Assembly (NCBI RefSeq): GCF_014633365.1
Contig: NC_068349.1
Coordinates: 30,022,753 to 30,086,752, forward strand
Reading direction: 5' to 3'
From: Diospyros lotus
Taxonomy: Eukaryota; Streptophyta; Magnoliopsida; Ericales; Ebenaceae
Length of the DNA stretch: 64,000 bases
The notes below the pieces were generated by a model that had not been told where the DNA came from, searched no databases, and saw only the letters and a program-made list of their open reading frames with translations. The position numbers and the translations under genes were made by a program. This document shows positions 1 to 9,810 of the stretch, piece by piece (the first letter of the stretch is position 1; each line of letters begins with the position of its first letter).

Positions 1-513
1 TTTCGTTAGTCGTCCTACATCAAAAGGACTCTCTGTGGTGCACTTACTATAACAAACCAAGACATACTCAGGAGAAGTGCTGGAAACTGCATGGGAAACT
101 GCCTAGTAAAGAATGGGGAAACAAAGGCAGAATAAACTGCAAAAAGGGCAAGCACACCAAGTGACAGCACAACAGGGAGAAGAGAAAGTCCTGGAATCAA
201 AGGACTTCAATAAAGAGGAGATTGAGAAACTATGGAATTTCTTGGCAGCTCTTGAGAAACCCTCAAGTACCTGTTCATTGGCACATTCAGGTAAATTTCC
301 AATCTCTCATGGTTTAAATGTCTCAGAAAGGTCCTTTAGAAACTTATGGATTATTGATTCAGGAGCTACAAATCATATGACCCATGCCTCTCAAAACTTT
401 AGCATGTATACTCCCTGTTCGAGTAACTGGAAAATATCCACTGTAGATGGCTCATCAACTACAGTAGTTGGAATGAATATGAGATATAAGAATCAGTCCA
501 AAACTCACCCTTA
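1..513 (+). pseudogene. Copia-A gag C-terminus and protease remnant
   Basis: In frame from about position 36 there is a copia gag zinc knuckle whose second cysteine has become tyrosine (C-T-Y-Y, last Cys near 78-80). A Lys-rich stretch follows, then the aspartic protease motif DSGATNHM at about 355-379, just after a tryptophan-rich lead-in. Reading continues until a stop at 512-514. The family uses this protease to cut the Gag-Pol polyprotein inside the virus-like particle. The region is only the tail of gag plus the start of protease. The zinc-ligand loss and the stop imply it is dead. Confidence 0.85.
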
Positions 514-516
514 AAA

Positions 517-1388
517 ATGTGCTTCGTGTTCCAAAACTGTCCAGAAATTTGGTATCAATCACCAAAAGTGACATATGAGAACCATCCACAAGTCCTCATA
601 TTTCTGGGACCTGTTGGTTTGTGTCATTCATTGACGATTGTACCAGAGTTACTTGGATTTTATTTGGTGTCCAAGTTAAAAGGTTTCGATCAGATAATGC
701 TAGGGATAACTTCAATCAAACCCTATCTATTTTTTTTCTAGAAGGAAGGGATCATTCATGAGTCATCCTGTGTGTCTATACTCCCCCCCCCCCAAACAAA
801 ATGGGGTAGCTAAGAGAAAAAAATGGTCATCTCCTTTCCACAATCCGAGCATGGGGGGAAGCAGTTCTCGTAGCCACTGATATTATCAACCACCTTCCTA
901 CCCAAGCATTGAGTCTCAAAAGTCCCATGGAAGTACTATCACAGTTTTATCCAAGTCTTAGCATAACCAACCATCTTGTTCCTAGAATATTTGGATGTAT
1001 CTCATATGTTCATGATCAAAACCAAGGGAATTTGGATCCAAGAGCTCTCAAAACCATCTTTGTGGGATATTATTCAACTCAAAAGAGGTACAAATGTTGT
1101 CATCCACCAACCAAAAAATTCCTCATCTCTGTTGAATTAACATTTGATGAAACAGAGCCATACTTCACCAAACCTTATCTTCAAAGGGAGATAACACTTG
1201 TGGAAGATAAGGATTTTTTCCTTCTAAACCTACCAACAACCAGGCAACATCAGCAATACCCTAAACCTCAACCTGATCTAAACCTTTTGAACATCCACTT
1301 AAAGCCCCTAAACCTCAACCTAATCCTGAACCTTTTGAACATCCACTTAAAGCCCCATTTGAACTTGATTCGAAGCCTGTATCCTTAG
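517..1388 (+). pseudogene. Copia-A integrase remnant
   Basis: Frames broken by stops and a C run (781-792) contain pieces of copia integrase. The conserved Q-N-G-V-A segment next to the catalytic Glu is near 797-815. A clearer frame from 909 has the C-terminal landmarks RIFGCISYVH and KTIFVGY. The HHCC zinc-binding region and the first two catalytic Asp cannot be followed in a single frame, and a large part of the core is missing. The piece ends in a Pro/Leu-rich tandem duplication and a G run at 1390-1403, so it is not functional. Confidence 0.8.
1260..1354 (+). repeat. Two-unit tandem duplication, about 47 bp
   Basis: A unit beginning CCTAAACCTCAACCT and ending CACTTAAAGCC occurs at 1260-1306 and again at 1307-1354 with few differences. 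It lies in the linker between integrase and reverse transcriptase of Copia-A. The period is not a multiple of three, so the copies are read in different frames. Confidence 0.9.
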
Positions 1389-1545
1389 ATGGGGGGGGGG
1401 GGGGAATGAGGATGTTTCTAATAACAGATTTTCTCAAGTCTACTCAAGAATGAAAGATAGAGCTCCTGAACCAAGTCCAGTTCAAGCATCAAACCCAGAT
1501 GCCTGAAATGAGGTAATACCTTCTAATCCTTCTCAGTCTACACCT

Positions 1546-1761
1546 GAAATTGATTTTCCTATTGCCATTAGGAAATGAACCAGAGAATGTACTAAATAGC
1601 CACAGTATCCAATTTCAGAGTTTGTGTCATTTGTGGGATGCTCATCCTGTCATGAAATTGATTTGCCTATTGCCATTAGGAAAGGAACTAGAGAATGTAC
1701 TAAATAGCCACAGTATCCAATTTCAAAGTTTGTGTCATTTGTGAGATGCTTGTCCTGTCAT
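1546..1761 (+). repeat. Two-unit tandem duplication, 108 bp
   Basis: Unit one (1546-1653) starts GAAATTGATTTTCCTATTGC and unit two (1654-1761) starts GAAATTGATTTGCCTATTGC. The rest of each unit matches closely, including CACAGTATCCAATTTCA. The period of 108 is a multiple of three. It sits just before the reverse transcriptase of Copia-A. Confidence 0.93.
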
Positions 1762-1829
1762 AGATGCTTCCTCACAAATTTAAACATCATGACAATTCCC
1801 AACACCCTTTCTGAGGCTTTATCTTGTGA

Positions 1830-2800
1830 GAATTGGAAAAATTCTATGAATGTTGAAATGCATGCCTTGGAGAAAACAATACATGAGAAGTTGTAAAACT
1901 ACCAAAAGGGAAGAAACCAATAGGGTGCAAGTGGGTATACATCGTGAAATACAAGGTAGATGGGACACTAGAAAGGCACAAAACAAGGTTGGTAGCAAAA
2001 GGATATACGTAAATGTATGGAATAGACTACCAAGAAACTTTTGCTCTTGTAGCAAAAATGAACATAGTAAGAATTCTATAGTCTTTAGCTATAAATTTTG
2101 ACTGACTCCTTCAACAGTTTGGGTGAGAATTCTATTGTCTTTAGCTATAAATTTTGACTGACTCCTTCAACAGTTTGATGTGAAAAATGTCTTTCTCCAT
2201 GGAGATCTTGAGGAAGAAATATATATGGAGATTTCACCTGGTTACACTAAGAACGTAGCCCCTAATAAGGTATGCAAACTTAAGAAAGCATTGTATGGTT
2301 TGAAACAGTCGCCTAGAGTTTGGTTTGGGAGATTCACTAAAGTGATGGTAAGCATGAGCTACAAACAAAGTCAAGGAAACCACACTCTGTTTATCAAACA
2401 TTCGGGTTTAGAGGGAGTCGTAGCCCTCATTGTATATGTGGATGACATAATAGTGGCAGGGAATGATCAGCAAGAAAGGCATAATATAGGACAATGCTTG
2501 AGGAAGGAATTTGAAATTAAGGAGCTCGAACACCTTAAGTACTTGCTAGGAATTAAAGTAACACGGTCCAAGACAGGGAGTTTCATTTCTCAACAAAAAT
2601 ACATTACTAATCTCTTAAGGGATACAGGAAAGTTGGCATGCAAGCCTGCTAACTCACCTATAGATCCGAATCACAAACTTGGGGAAGCTGAAAGTGACAC
2701 AACAATAGATAGAGAAATGTTTCAGAGATTAATTGGTCAGTTGATCTATCTATCTCACATACGCTCAAACATTGCCTATGCGGTGAGTGTTGTCAGCTAG
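1830..2800 (+). pseudogene. Copia-A reverse transcriptase remnant
   Basis: The N-terminal part (1830-2100) is readable only by changing frame and matches the copia stretch around the K-Y-K-x-D-G block. From 2180 one open frame shows LHGDLEEEIYM, KALYGLKQSPR and the catalytic YVDD box (about 2437-2448), then K-E-L and D-P-N landmarks, to a stop at 2798-2800. The YVDD catalytic residues survive. A 56-bp tandem duplication (2071-2182) interrupts the finger region, and stops separate this segment from integrase and RNase H, so the polyprotein is dead. Confidence 0.9.
2071..2182 (+). repeat. Two-unit tandem duplication, 56 bp, inside RT
   Basis: Copies at 2071-2126 and 2127-2182 both contain GTCTTTAGCTATAAATTTTG followed by ACTGACTCCTTCAACAGTTT. 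The period of 56 shifts the frame, so this event alone breaks the reverse transcriptase. Confidence 0.93.
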
Positions 2801-2803
2801 TTC

Positions 2804-3336
2804 ATGCATAATCCAAAGGAAATACATCTGCAGGTGGTCTGCAGAATATTACACTATTTAAAGGGGACTCTAGGGAAAGGAATATTGTTCAAAAAGCATG
2901 CAAAGATTGCATCTGAAGCCTATACAGATGCCAACTATGCAAGTTCAGTGACTGACAAGAGATCTACCTCTGGGTATTCCACCTTTCTTGGAGGAAATTT
3001 AGTCACTTTGAGGAGCAAGAAGAAAAATGTGGTGGCAAGGTCAAGTGTTGAATCTAAATTTCGAGTTATGGCATAGGGGATATGTGAATTACTATGACTA
3101 AAGATTACCCTGGAAGACTTAAAGCTTAAGTGGGATGGTCCTATGAAGCTCTATTGTGACAACAAGTCAACCATCAACATAGCACATAATCCCGTACAAC
3201 ATGAACGAACAAAACACATTGAAGTTAACAGACATTTCATTAAGGAAAAACTAGACAATGGTCTCATTTGTACTCCTTATGTGCTTTCAAAGTCCCAACT
3301 AGCAGATGTGTTCACAAAGGGAATTGGCAACCCTTA
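2804..3336 (+). pseudogene. Copia-A RNase H remnant
   Basis: Immediately after the RT stop the frame reads into the copia RNase H domain: YLKGTLGKGILF, then AYTDANYASSVTDKRSTSGY, which carries the catalytic Asp in the T-D-A-N-Y box, and SKKKNVVARSSVES. A stop at 3074-3076 splits it. The second piece from 3143 shows LYCDNKST and HIEVNRHFIKEKL and ends LADVFTKG, the usual polyprotein end in this lineage. The Asp residues are mostly kept but the frame is interrupted. Confidence 0.9.
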
Positions 3337-3398
3337 GTTTTAGACATTAATTTCCAAGCTAGGAATGGGCAACATCTATTCACCAGATTGAGAGGGAG

Positions 3399-3711
3399 TG
3401 TCAGAAAACAAGCTAGCTTAAATATTTTGAAGAATTGGCAGATTTACTCAAGTATTTTTGGAAAGCCGGAAAGCTGCGAATTAAGAAGATTTTGAATATT
3501 TTGAATAGTTTCCTAATGTGTAGATAGAGATTCAATGTACAGATATTGACAGTTTTAGTTAGTAAATTAGGGAGTAAATTATGGATTCTCTCCATTATAG
3601 GAATTCCCTAATTAAAGATTTTCCTTTTATAGATTTTTCTATTCATTGTATATATAGGACTATAAAGAATGAATGAAATCAAGCAATTATTTTTTCTCTC
3701 AAATTCTGCCA
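3399..3711 (+). repeat. 3' LTR of Copia-A
   Basis: The LTR begins TGTCAGAAAAC directly after a purine tract and follows the RNase H stop by about 60 bp. A TATA-like TATATATAGG occurs near 3648-3657. The right end is set at the CA of TTCTGCCA. An end about 15 bp further right (GTGACA) is also possible, so the right boundary is uncertain. Confidence 0.65.
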
Positions 3712-3726
3712 AAACCTTCTAGTGAC

Positions 3727-4238
3727 ATGGAGTCTACCTTGTCAAACCTTTCCTCTCATTCCAATACTCAAATGATGGAATTTCTTCAAAAGGTGAATCA
3801 AGATATGCAAACTCAATGTAATAATTGGCAGCAAGACACACAAGCCCAACTCAGGGCCATAACCACCAGATTTGATGCCCTTGAGTTTCATCATCTTGAG
3901 GGCGAAGGAAGTGAAAACCCTCGCAATAGGAATCCTCACAACCAAAGAGATGATAGGGGTCACAGTGGACATATGAATTTAGAAGGAGAACATGGAAAGT
4001 TGGGAACTATCATAGAAATCACAATCCTCTATTGCCTAACCAAGAAGAGTTACTCTTAAAACACATCAAGTTAGAAGCACCTACTTTTGATGGTTGTCTT
4101 GATTTGTGGGTTTTCACCCAATGGATTAACGACATGGATCGCTTCTTTAAGTGGTATAATTTTTCTGAAGATAGGAAGGTTCAATTTGCACATCTAAAAT
4201 TGATTGGGACTGCTAGGCTATACTGTGAAGGCATCTAA
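3727..4238 (+). pseudogene. Ty3/gypsy gag fragment
   Basis: ATG at 3727 opens a frame rich in Gln, Asn and Ser with a predicted helical N-terminus (Q-K-V-N-Q-D-M-Q), as in plant gypsy gag. A frameshift near 4030-4060 leads into a second frame containing KLEAPTFDG and WINDMDRFF, the start of the retrotransposon gag core, then KVQFAHLKLIGTARLYCEGI. The later part of gag and all of pol up to the C-terminus are missing here. It may belong to the same element as the pol C-terminus at 4800-5474, which is inference from orientation only. Confidence 0.75.
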
Positions 4239-4239
4239 C

Positions 4240-4735
4240 ATTCTTAACAAGACAACGTCAACCTCCAATGTGTAATTATTGCACTTTGTCTGAAAACAAA
4301 GTGCATTAAATGTTTGAAAACAAAGTGCATTAAATGCACCTTATCAAGTGCTTAGCAAAACCTCTAAAATGTTCTTTATCTTGTTCTCCATCATTTGTTG
4401 TATAACCGAAAACAAAAGAACAAGAGTAATCCTGATTACCCAAACTAAATTCTCAATATTAAAATTCAATAATCAAAGTCTACTTAACAATACATCTTTA
4501 AGGGGGTTTATATAGACTAGAAACCCTAACTAATTAGGAAACATAGCAAAGATCAAATCATATCCTAATTGGAATCGGAAAAATAATCTTTCTAAAACTA
4601 ATTAGGAAAGAAATAAGAAAAGATATTCTAAAACAAATAACAAAATATATTAATATAATTTAAAATTTCTTCTAAACTATTTTTTATCTTATTCGCCATC
4701 ATTCTCCTCTGGTGCAAAAAACCTTGACCTCGAGT
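4240..4735 (-). repeat. Probable inverted gypsy 3' tail and LTR
   Basis: Read on -, 4735-4697 resembles the extreme C-terminus of a plant gypsy pol (V-F-C-T-R-G-E then stop). It is followed by an AT-rich stretch with a promoter-like TCTATATAAACCC near 4503-4516. This is the layout of pol end, polypurine tract and LTR on -. The start and end of the LTR are not certain. Two direct copies of GAAAACAAAGTGCATTAAAT (4292-4311 and 4316-4335) lie near its distal edge. Confidence 0.4.
4292..4335 (+). repeat. Short tandem direct repeat
   Basis: GAAAACAAAGTGCATTAAAT is present twice, 24 bp apart. GCACTTTGT at 4281-4289 is the inverse of the ACAAAGTGC within each copy, so the first copy can form a small hairpin with it. 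Confidence 0.85.
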
Positions 4736-4799
4736 TTTCGAGTTTTGGAGATGTTCATGCTCAATTTGGAGGATTCACCCAATAGATGAGAAAACTTTG

Positions 4800-5474
4800 A
4801 ATCTTACCATTTTTGCTAGGAGTAATCAGCGTTGATGAGATGGAGTGCAAGTATCAAGCCAAGAGCTCAAGATCCAAAGCTCGAAAAGCATTCTCTGGAA
4901 TCCATGTAGCATTGACTATGGGTTTAGCTCTACTTTTAATGTTGAGGACCTTTGTTGCATATAAAGGCCAACTCACACCACCAGTTGATCCTTTCCTTGA
5001 CACCTCTACTGTCCCTCCTCCACCTAACCCTTCCCAATCAGTACCTGACCCAGTGACCCTAATATTGCATTACCTTTACCCCATGGGCCCATTATGCATA
5101 CAAAGATAAAGTTGACACTATGTTAGATGAGCAGATTATTTTTATCAGGAATGGAGAGATACAACGGTTCTTCATATGTTGGCAGGGTCGTCCTGATTCT
5201 AATTCTACTTGGATCACCCAAGTAAGTTGAGTTACAGCAACTTGACCCTGATTTACTCAAACTATACCAAAGCCAGCAAGACTTGGACATCCCAGCAACA
5301 AGCTCTTGCTCTCATAAAAGAGTCAATGTTGATGAAAACCCTAGACCTCTAGTGACACAAGTGTACGACAGATGACAACCAAAGACCATCCATCCATTCT
5401 CCCTATGGTTGGGTGATTGAGCAGTACAGATCTGCCAAAACTCAAGGACGAGTTTTTTTCTCCCACCAGGAAGA
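4800..5474 (+). pseudogene. Chromovirus (Ty3/gypsy) pol C-terminus with chromodomain
   Basis: Frame 2 shows the integrase C-terminal GPY/F-type end, with STFNVEDL near 4930-4955. After a frameshift there is a Pro-rich linker (AYKGQLTPPVDPF). Next comes a chromodomain-like segment at about 5108-5222 (IQRFFICWQGRPDSNSTWIT), which in this family helps target integration to heterochromatin. The end of pol is near 5473, followed directly by an LTR. Several stops (for example at 5228) and frameshifts show decay. The apparent hydrophobic open frame of 98 codons over this region is an out-of-frame reading, not a membrane protein. Confidence 0.75.
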
Positions 5475-5808
5475 ATGATAGGGATATATTTCCTATTTTT
5501 ATTTTATTTTGTTTTTAGAAATTAAATTTAGATTAGGATTTATTTAGTTATCTTGTTATTTTAATTCTGTTTTCTATTTTAGATGATTAAAGATATTATA
5601 GGATTTGGATTGAAATCACATTAAGATTTAGATTTCTTAATTTTGGCCTATAAATAAGGCTTGTGATGTATTCTTTTATTCATCTTTTGATATTGAATAC
5701 AATTGATACTGAATTTCTCTCTAGGCTATTCTTTCTCTTCTCTTCTTCTCTCTTGTGTTTCTTCTTCTCCTTCTTCTCTACTTTCTGCAATTTTTCTACT
5801 GTCCTGCA
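5475..5808 (+). repeat. Gypsy LTR following the chromodomain remnant
   Basis: It starts TGATAGGGATATAT right after the pol end and a short purine run (CACCAGGAAGAA). A TATA box, CCTATAAATAAGG, occurs near 5648-5660, and the segment ends near CTGTCCTGCA. Long CT-rich runs at 5720-5790 precede the end. No second LTR of this element is seen in the window, so the boundaries rest on TG/CA and context. Confidence 0.6.
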
Positions 5809-6175
5809 GCACAGATAAAACAAACTTACCTACCTCTTCCAGTGAGTGTAGGTGATGTATTCTTTACAAGAGGTTTACCAAAGAATCACCAAGCCTTTTG
5901 GCCATCTGATTACATAATGAACAAAAAGAGTTTCTTGTTTCCAGCAAAGGCAGATTAATGATAAAAAAAAAAAAAAAGCGTGTTTCTCAGAAAGTGGTTT
6001 CAGGTGTCAGCTATAGCCTAAGCATCCTCACTCCCTCTAGGTGACAAGTTGTGGAAAATAATTCTAGAGATCATAAGTTTGTGGGATGTAATGTCATAAA
6101 AGGGGGTTGAACAGTGTCAGGAAGATGGTAAGGGCACATAACTACAGAAAGAAGCAACAATTGCAATAATTAGAG
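5809..6175. other. Short unassigned spacer
   Basis: It holds a 40-50 codon open stretch that I do not recognise, an A run at 5962-5976, and no clear exon, RNA or repeat signature. It could be internal debris of the preceding gypsy fragment. Confidence 0.5.
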
Positions 6176-6558
6176 TGTCAGGACCCTAGTCCTAACTAAT
6201 GTTTTCTTTGAAGATAGAATTGGAATTGAGGGAGAAATAGACAGAATAATAGGGAGAATTAGACAAATGAGGGAGAAGCTAACAGAAAGTAGGGAGAAAC
6301 AGAGAGAACAATAGGAGAAAATGAGAGATTTCAATAATTTCTTGACAATTCATTCATATAGTATCCTCGGCACTGTGGGTTATAGCTTTATATAAAACTA
6401 TCCAACAGTTACTTATGGTGGTTACAACAATTATCACTTCCACTCCCATGACTTCACTACACCTAACTACTCCTAATACATAACTGTAAATAACAACTAA
6501 ATAAAGATTTAACAACTGAATAAAAATAATAACTTCCTAATTTATCTAGATCGTGACA
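6176..6558 (-). repeat. Solo LTR with imperfect 5-bp target duplication
   Basis: The ends are inverted (TGTCA...TGACA). The flanks are TAGAG on the left and CAGAG on the right, a 5-bp duplication with one difference. On - there is a TATA box (TTTTATATAAAGC) upstream of a CT-rich leader, and the end GGACTAGGGTCCTGACA resembles the LTR ends of plant gypsy elements such as Gypsy-2 here. There is no PBS, coding sequence or second LTR, so LTR-LTR recombination probably removed the rest. Confidence 0.8.
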
Positions 6559-7642
6559 CAGAGCAGGTAGCTGGATTTATTGGTAAGGAATTCTCGGTAA
6601 AATGCATGATGTAATTGAAAAATTGTTTTTCTATTAGGTCTGATTCTAACATTGATTCATTAGTTGTCTCTCAACATATCCAATGTAAGGAAAAAAGAAA
6701 AGCGTATTCATGTCCCCATTATCCAACATGTTCAACCAGATTCATGTCCCCATTATCCAACATGTTCTTTCAGTTAATATTTGCTCTAAGTTGTAGGTCA
6801 CTGTACATTTTACAAGTGTCAAGAACTTGTCAACATAGGCAATAAATCTCATGAGCTGAATTAGCAAGGTCTCAACAAACCGTTTTGAATTCCACTCCAT
6901 TTACTTAAATCACCTTATCTTCAAAGTTCTAGTTTCTTAAATTTTGTCTGACTTTTACTCATGTTCTCTTTCTCAGTGGTTTTTATCTTAGTTCATTTTT
7001 CCTGCAATTCTTTTGGACCTCGGGCCAGATGTATCTTCTGCAGTAGCTCAGTTTCTAAACTTTGCATCTATACATCCTAAAAGCATCCACGTATTGATTT
7101 AAAACATAAAAAAAGAACATATTGTTTGAGCTTTGGGGAAATAAAATCGAATCAAGCCTTTTTTGCTACCATTTTTGTCATGGATTTATTTGCTAGTCCT
7201 TAGTGCTTTGCCCCCTCACAATTGCGCACTTCTAACATATCCTAATACGCTCAACTTCTCCCAATGCTTCAACCCCTGAGGCTTCACAGGAAAACAGCCT
7301 GCTCCTGCCTATCCTATATGCTATGTTGACAAATCCCATGATCCTATTGAGATTTGCAAGGTATTATTCTTATTTATTCTTGTCCCAAAGAAGACCCAGC
7401 ATTTCCGAATGACACAAATTCCCAATTCCTATTTATTCTTGTCCACTGCGATTTTATAAATTGAAATGATATCCGGGTTTCATTTTCCTGATCCCATTCC
7501 GATCACCAGTAGGAGAAAGCACAAATTACAAAATGAGTTTGGCATCGCATAGCATAGTAAATCAATAAAAAATCTCATTTATTAGTTTAACACCCACAAT
7601 GCAGAAAAAGTCAAGTCGTGATACAGAGAGAGAGAGAGATAC
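6559..7642. other. Region downstream of the nuclease exon; no gene recognised
   Basis: AT-rich, with a 34-bp tandem duplication (6706-6773). I searched - for the next exon of the GIY-YIG nuclease, which should carry the conserved Q-H-N-G block, and did not see it. On +, about 7285-7360 has a short open stretch with no recognisable relative. A GA repeat at 7626-7639 overlaps the intron side of the donor. Confidence 0.5.
6706..6773 (+). repeat. 34-bp tandem duplication
   Basis: TTCATGTCCCCATTATCCAA is followed by CATGTTC in both copies, starting at 6706 and 6740. The only visible differences are at the right edge of the second copy. Confidence 0.9.
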
Positions 7643-7839
7643 CGGCGAGATAAATTAGTGGTGACCCCGACGTAAGTTTTGATGGGTGGATTGGTGGAAA
7701 GGATCAGATATGCACACCATGAATTTCGAGAAGACGAGGAAGAAGATGAAGGGGTTGGAGCTGATGATGTTGATTGTTTAGGGCTAATTGAATTGGGCTT
7801 CACAGATCGGAATGTTGTCGAAAGTGGTCTCCTCCCCAT
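7643..7839 (-). CDS. GIY-YIG nuclease (SLX1-like), exon 1 only
   Basis: ATG at 7839-7837 opens 65 codons plus two bases, ending at a good splice donor (CGCCG|GTATCT). The N-terminus (MGRRPLSTTFRSVK) is followed by a Ser-rich linker with seven consecutive Ser at residues 31-37. The start of a GIY-YIG domain follows: WCAYLIL at 41-47 and TYVGVTTNLSRR at 55-66. That pattern matches plant proteins annotated as SLX1-like structure-specific endonuclease subunits, which cut branched DNA. The catalytic Arg-rich strand is reached, but the rest of the domain (Q-H-N-G and the downstream Glu) should be in later exons at lower coordinates, and I found none. The nearby insertions (6176-6558 and 5475-5808) suggest that it is a broken gene or a fragment. 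The 5' flank (7840-7975) has no clear TATA. Confidence 0.72.
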
Positions 7840-7977
7840 TTGGCCGTTTCCGACGGTTATCTTCTCTTCCCTGCAGAAGATGCCAATTTAATTTATACAC
7901 TACCCATTTGGCTTCTAAGTCCGAGGAGGAGGCGGCAGCCACCTACTTCCTTTTGTCCATTATGTCAATTTAATTAC

Positions 7978-8500
7978 GAGTAATGTTATGTTATTTATTT
8001 AGATTAAATAATATTTTTTATTAAAAAATAAAAAAATATAATGTAAACATAGACATTTATACTTTTTTAATTTTCAATAAAAATGTGTAACTAAATTAAA
8101 ATTTATTTCTAGTCTAAATAAATAATATTATTTTTTGATTTAGAGTAATGTTATGTATCTATACTAGATGGTATCTTCTTATTGAAAAATAAAAATGTGT
8201 AATATAAATATGAACACTTGTATTTTTTTTATTTTTCAATGTAAATGTGCTAACCAGACTGGAGATCCGTCTCCAATCTAAATAAATAGCATTACTTTAT
8301 TTGTCTATGATGTCTACTTTAGAGTAATATTATTTATCTAAATTAGAGATAGATTTTCAGTTTAGATCGTATCTTTTTATTAAAAAATAAAAATGTACAA
8401 TATAAATATAGACATTTACATATTTTTATTTTTTAATAAAAATGTGTCAACTAGAATAAAGATGAATTTGCAATTTAGATAAATAACATTATTTTTTAAT
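7978..8500. repeat. Three head-to-tail palindromic MITE-like units
   Basis: Units begin with GAGTAATGTTAT or a close variant at 7978, 8143 and 8322. Each ends with its inverse (for example ATTTAGATAAATAACATTAT at 8474-8493), so each unit of about 155-180 bp is a long AT-rich inverted repeat. Each also contains an internal inverted AAAAATAAAAATGT/ACATTTTTATT-type pair. There is no coding capacity. They are diverged from each other. I cannot assign a superfamily because the target duplication is masked by the tandem arrangement. Confidence 0.7.
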
Positions 8501-9810
8501 TTATACCCTAATAATTTGGCATTTATGTATAGCCAAGGAGGTAGAAATGAAAGAATCTCTCAATTATCAAAATTATTGATTTAATTTACTAAACATCTCC
8601 ACTACCAATTTAAATAAAAGTCTAATTCATTAAATGCACTAGCACCACTACTTCCATCATTGGATTTTTTTTTTTTTTTACAATTTTTTGCTTCTTAAGA
8701 AATTTGAATATCCATGTTTCAAAATTCCCATTGATTTTCATCGTTTAGATGCATTCTTAATATCTTTTCTAGATTTTAAACTAGACTCATACAAGCTATA
8801 CATTTCGTATATTTAGGGTTTTAGGTTACATCTTTGTATCATCAATATCTATTCTTATGGTCTCGCTATAAAAAACTAAAAAATCTTCCACAACCACCTA
8901 CTTTTAATTGAAGAGGTGGAATGTTGTTCCAAAATTTTTAAATTTTGCTTTCATCAGAGCAAGAAATGGCATGTAAGTTTTGTGTGTTCTATATTCGTTA
9001 AAACATTGTATCACGTTGTATGTTTCTCATTAAAAGAGATGGATTGTCGGTAATGAAGAATGTGATTATGACACTATAAAATGGAGCTAATATATGCACA
9101 AGTTTATCTAATATTGACTTGTCCATTTTGGTTACATTATAAGAAAGGGGCATCTCATTCTCCCACATGAAGTCGATTCAAAACATTTGTATTTGTTTTT
9201 TTATATTTTGTGGTTGATTGCTTCATTTTTGTAATTTAGTAATGTTAGATCATGTTAGTGATAAATAATTCTTTACATTTTTTAAGCACTTTGAACCCAT
9301 ATTTAGACCATTTTGCATAAATTTAAAATATGACAAACACATCTATTATGAAACAATTCTCAATCTATAATTATAAATAACCTAATTTTCAATTGTTCAA
9401 GTGTGACCCCTACCATTATTAGCATTATCAAAATGAATGGTCAACATTTTATTTGCAATGTTATAGTCTATTACAATTTTGTCAATTACTCTCATGATTA
9501 ACACCCTTCGGTGTCATTCTAAAAGTGATTGACAACTAATTATTCTTTTTAAATGACCCGACGATAATATATTTGATAGATTGTGACATGCGTAGTAATT
9601 CATTGTGAGTCTATCATACAATATGTTGGACATGAGTGAGACTTTACTATTTAGTTGTCCTAAAGTATTTCTTAAATTATATTTATACCTTAAATATAAT
9701 CTTAGGGTCAAAGATTTCCGTTAAAAATCTTTTTTTCACTTCCCTTTTTTCTAAGTTGAGTACTAAGTATTATGAATCATTTCCTATTATTGCTATGATG
9801 GGACCTGTTG
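8501..9810. other. AT-rich intergenic stretch
   Basis: It contains a T run near 8669-8680 and scattered low-complexity AT sequence. A 65-codon - open stretch at 9514-9711 has no recognisable motif. I see no exon, RNA gene or element end until the TGTAACGCCCC at 9811. Confidence 0.5.

Larger units (their letters stand above)
1..3711 (+). mobile_element. Copia-A: degenerate Ty1/copia retrotransposon, 3' part with 3' LTR
   Basis: The domain order gag zinc knuckle, protease, integrase, reverse transcriptase, RNase H, LTR is the Ty1/copia order, all on +. The element enters from the left edge of the window, so its 5' LTR and most of gag are not seen. It is broken by many stops, frameshifts and three local tandem duplications, and cannot encode a working polyprotein. 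The 3' LTR is preceded by a purine-rich tract (GAGAGGGAG) and starts with TGTCAGAAAAC. Because the left end is outside the window, the target duplication cannot be tested. Confidence 0.93.

Noticed and set aside
4813..5109. Open frame of 98 codons with a hydrophobic, membrane-like stretch
   Set aside because: The neighbouring frame encodes the gypsy integrase C-terminal motif (STFNVEDL), and the later half is the pol linker. The hydrophobic stretch is an out-of-frame reading of a transposon, not a membrane protein.
7679..7891. Plus-strand open frame of 70 codons over the nuclease exon
   Set aside because: It is antisense to exon 1, and its acidic run is the complement of the Ser-rich coding. 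No independent support.
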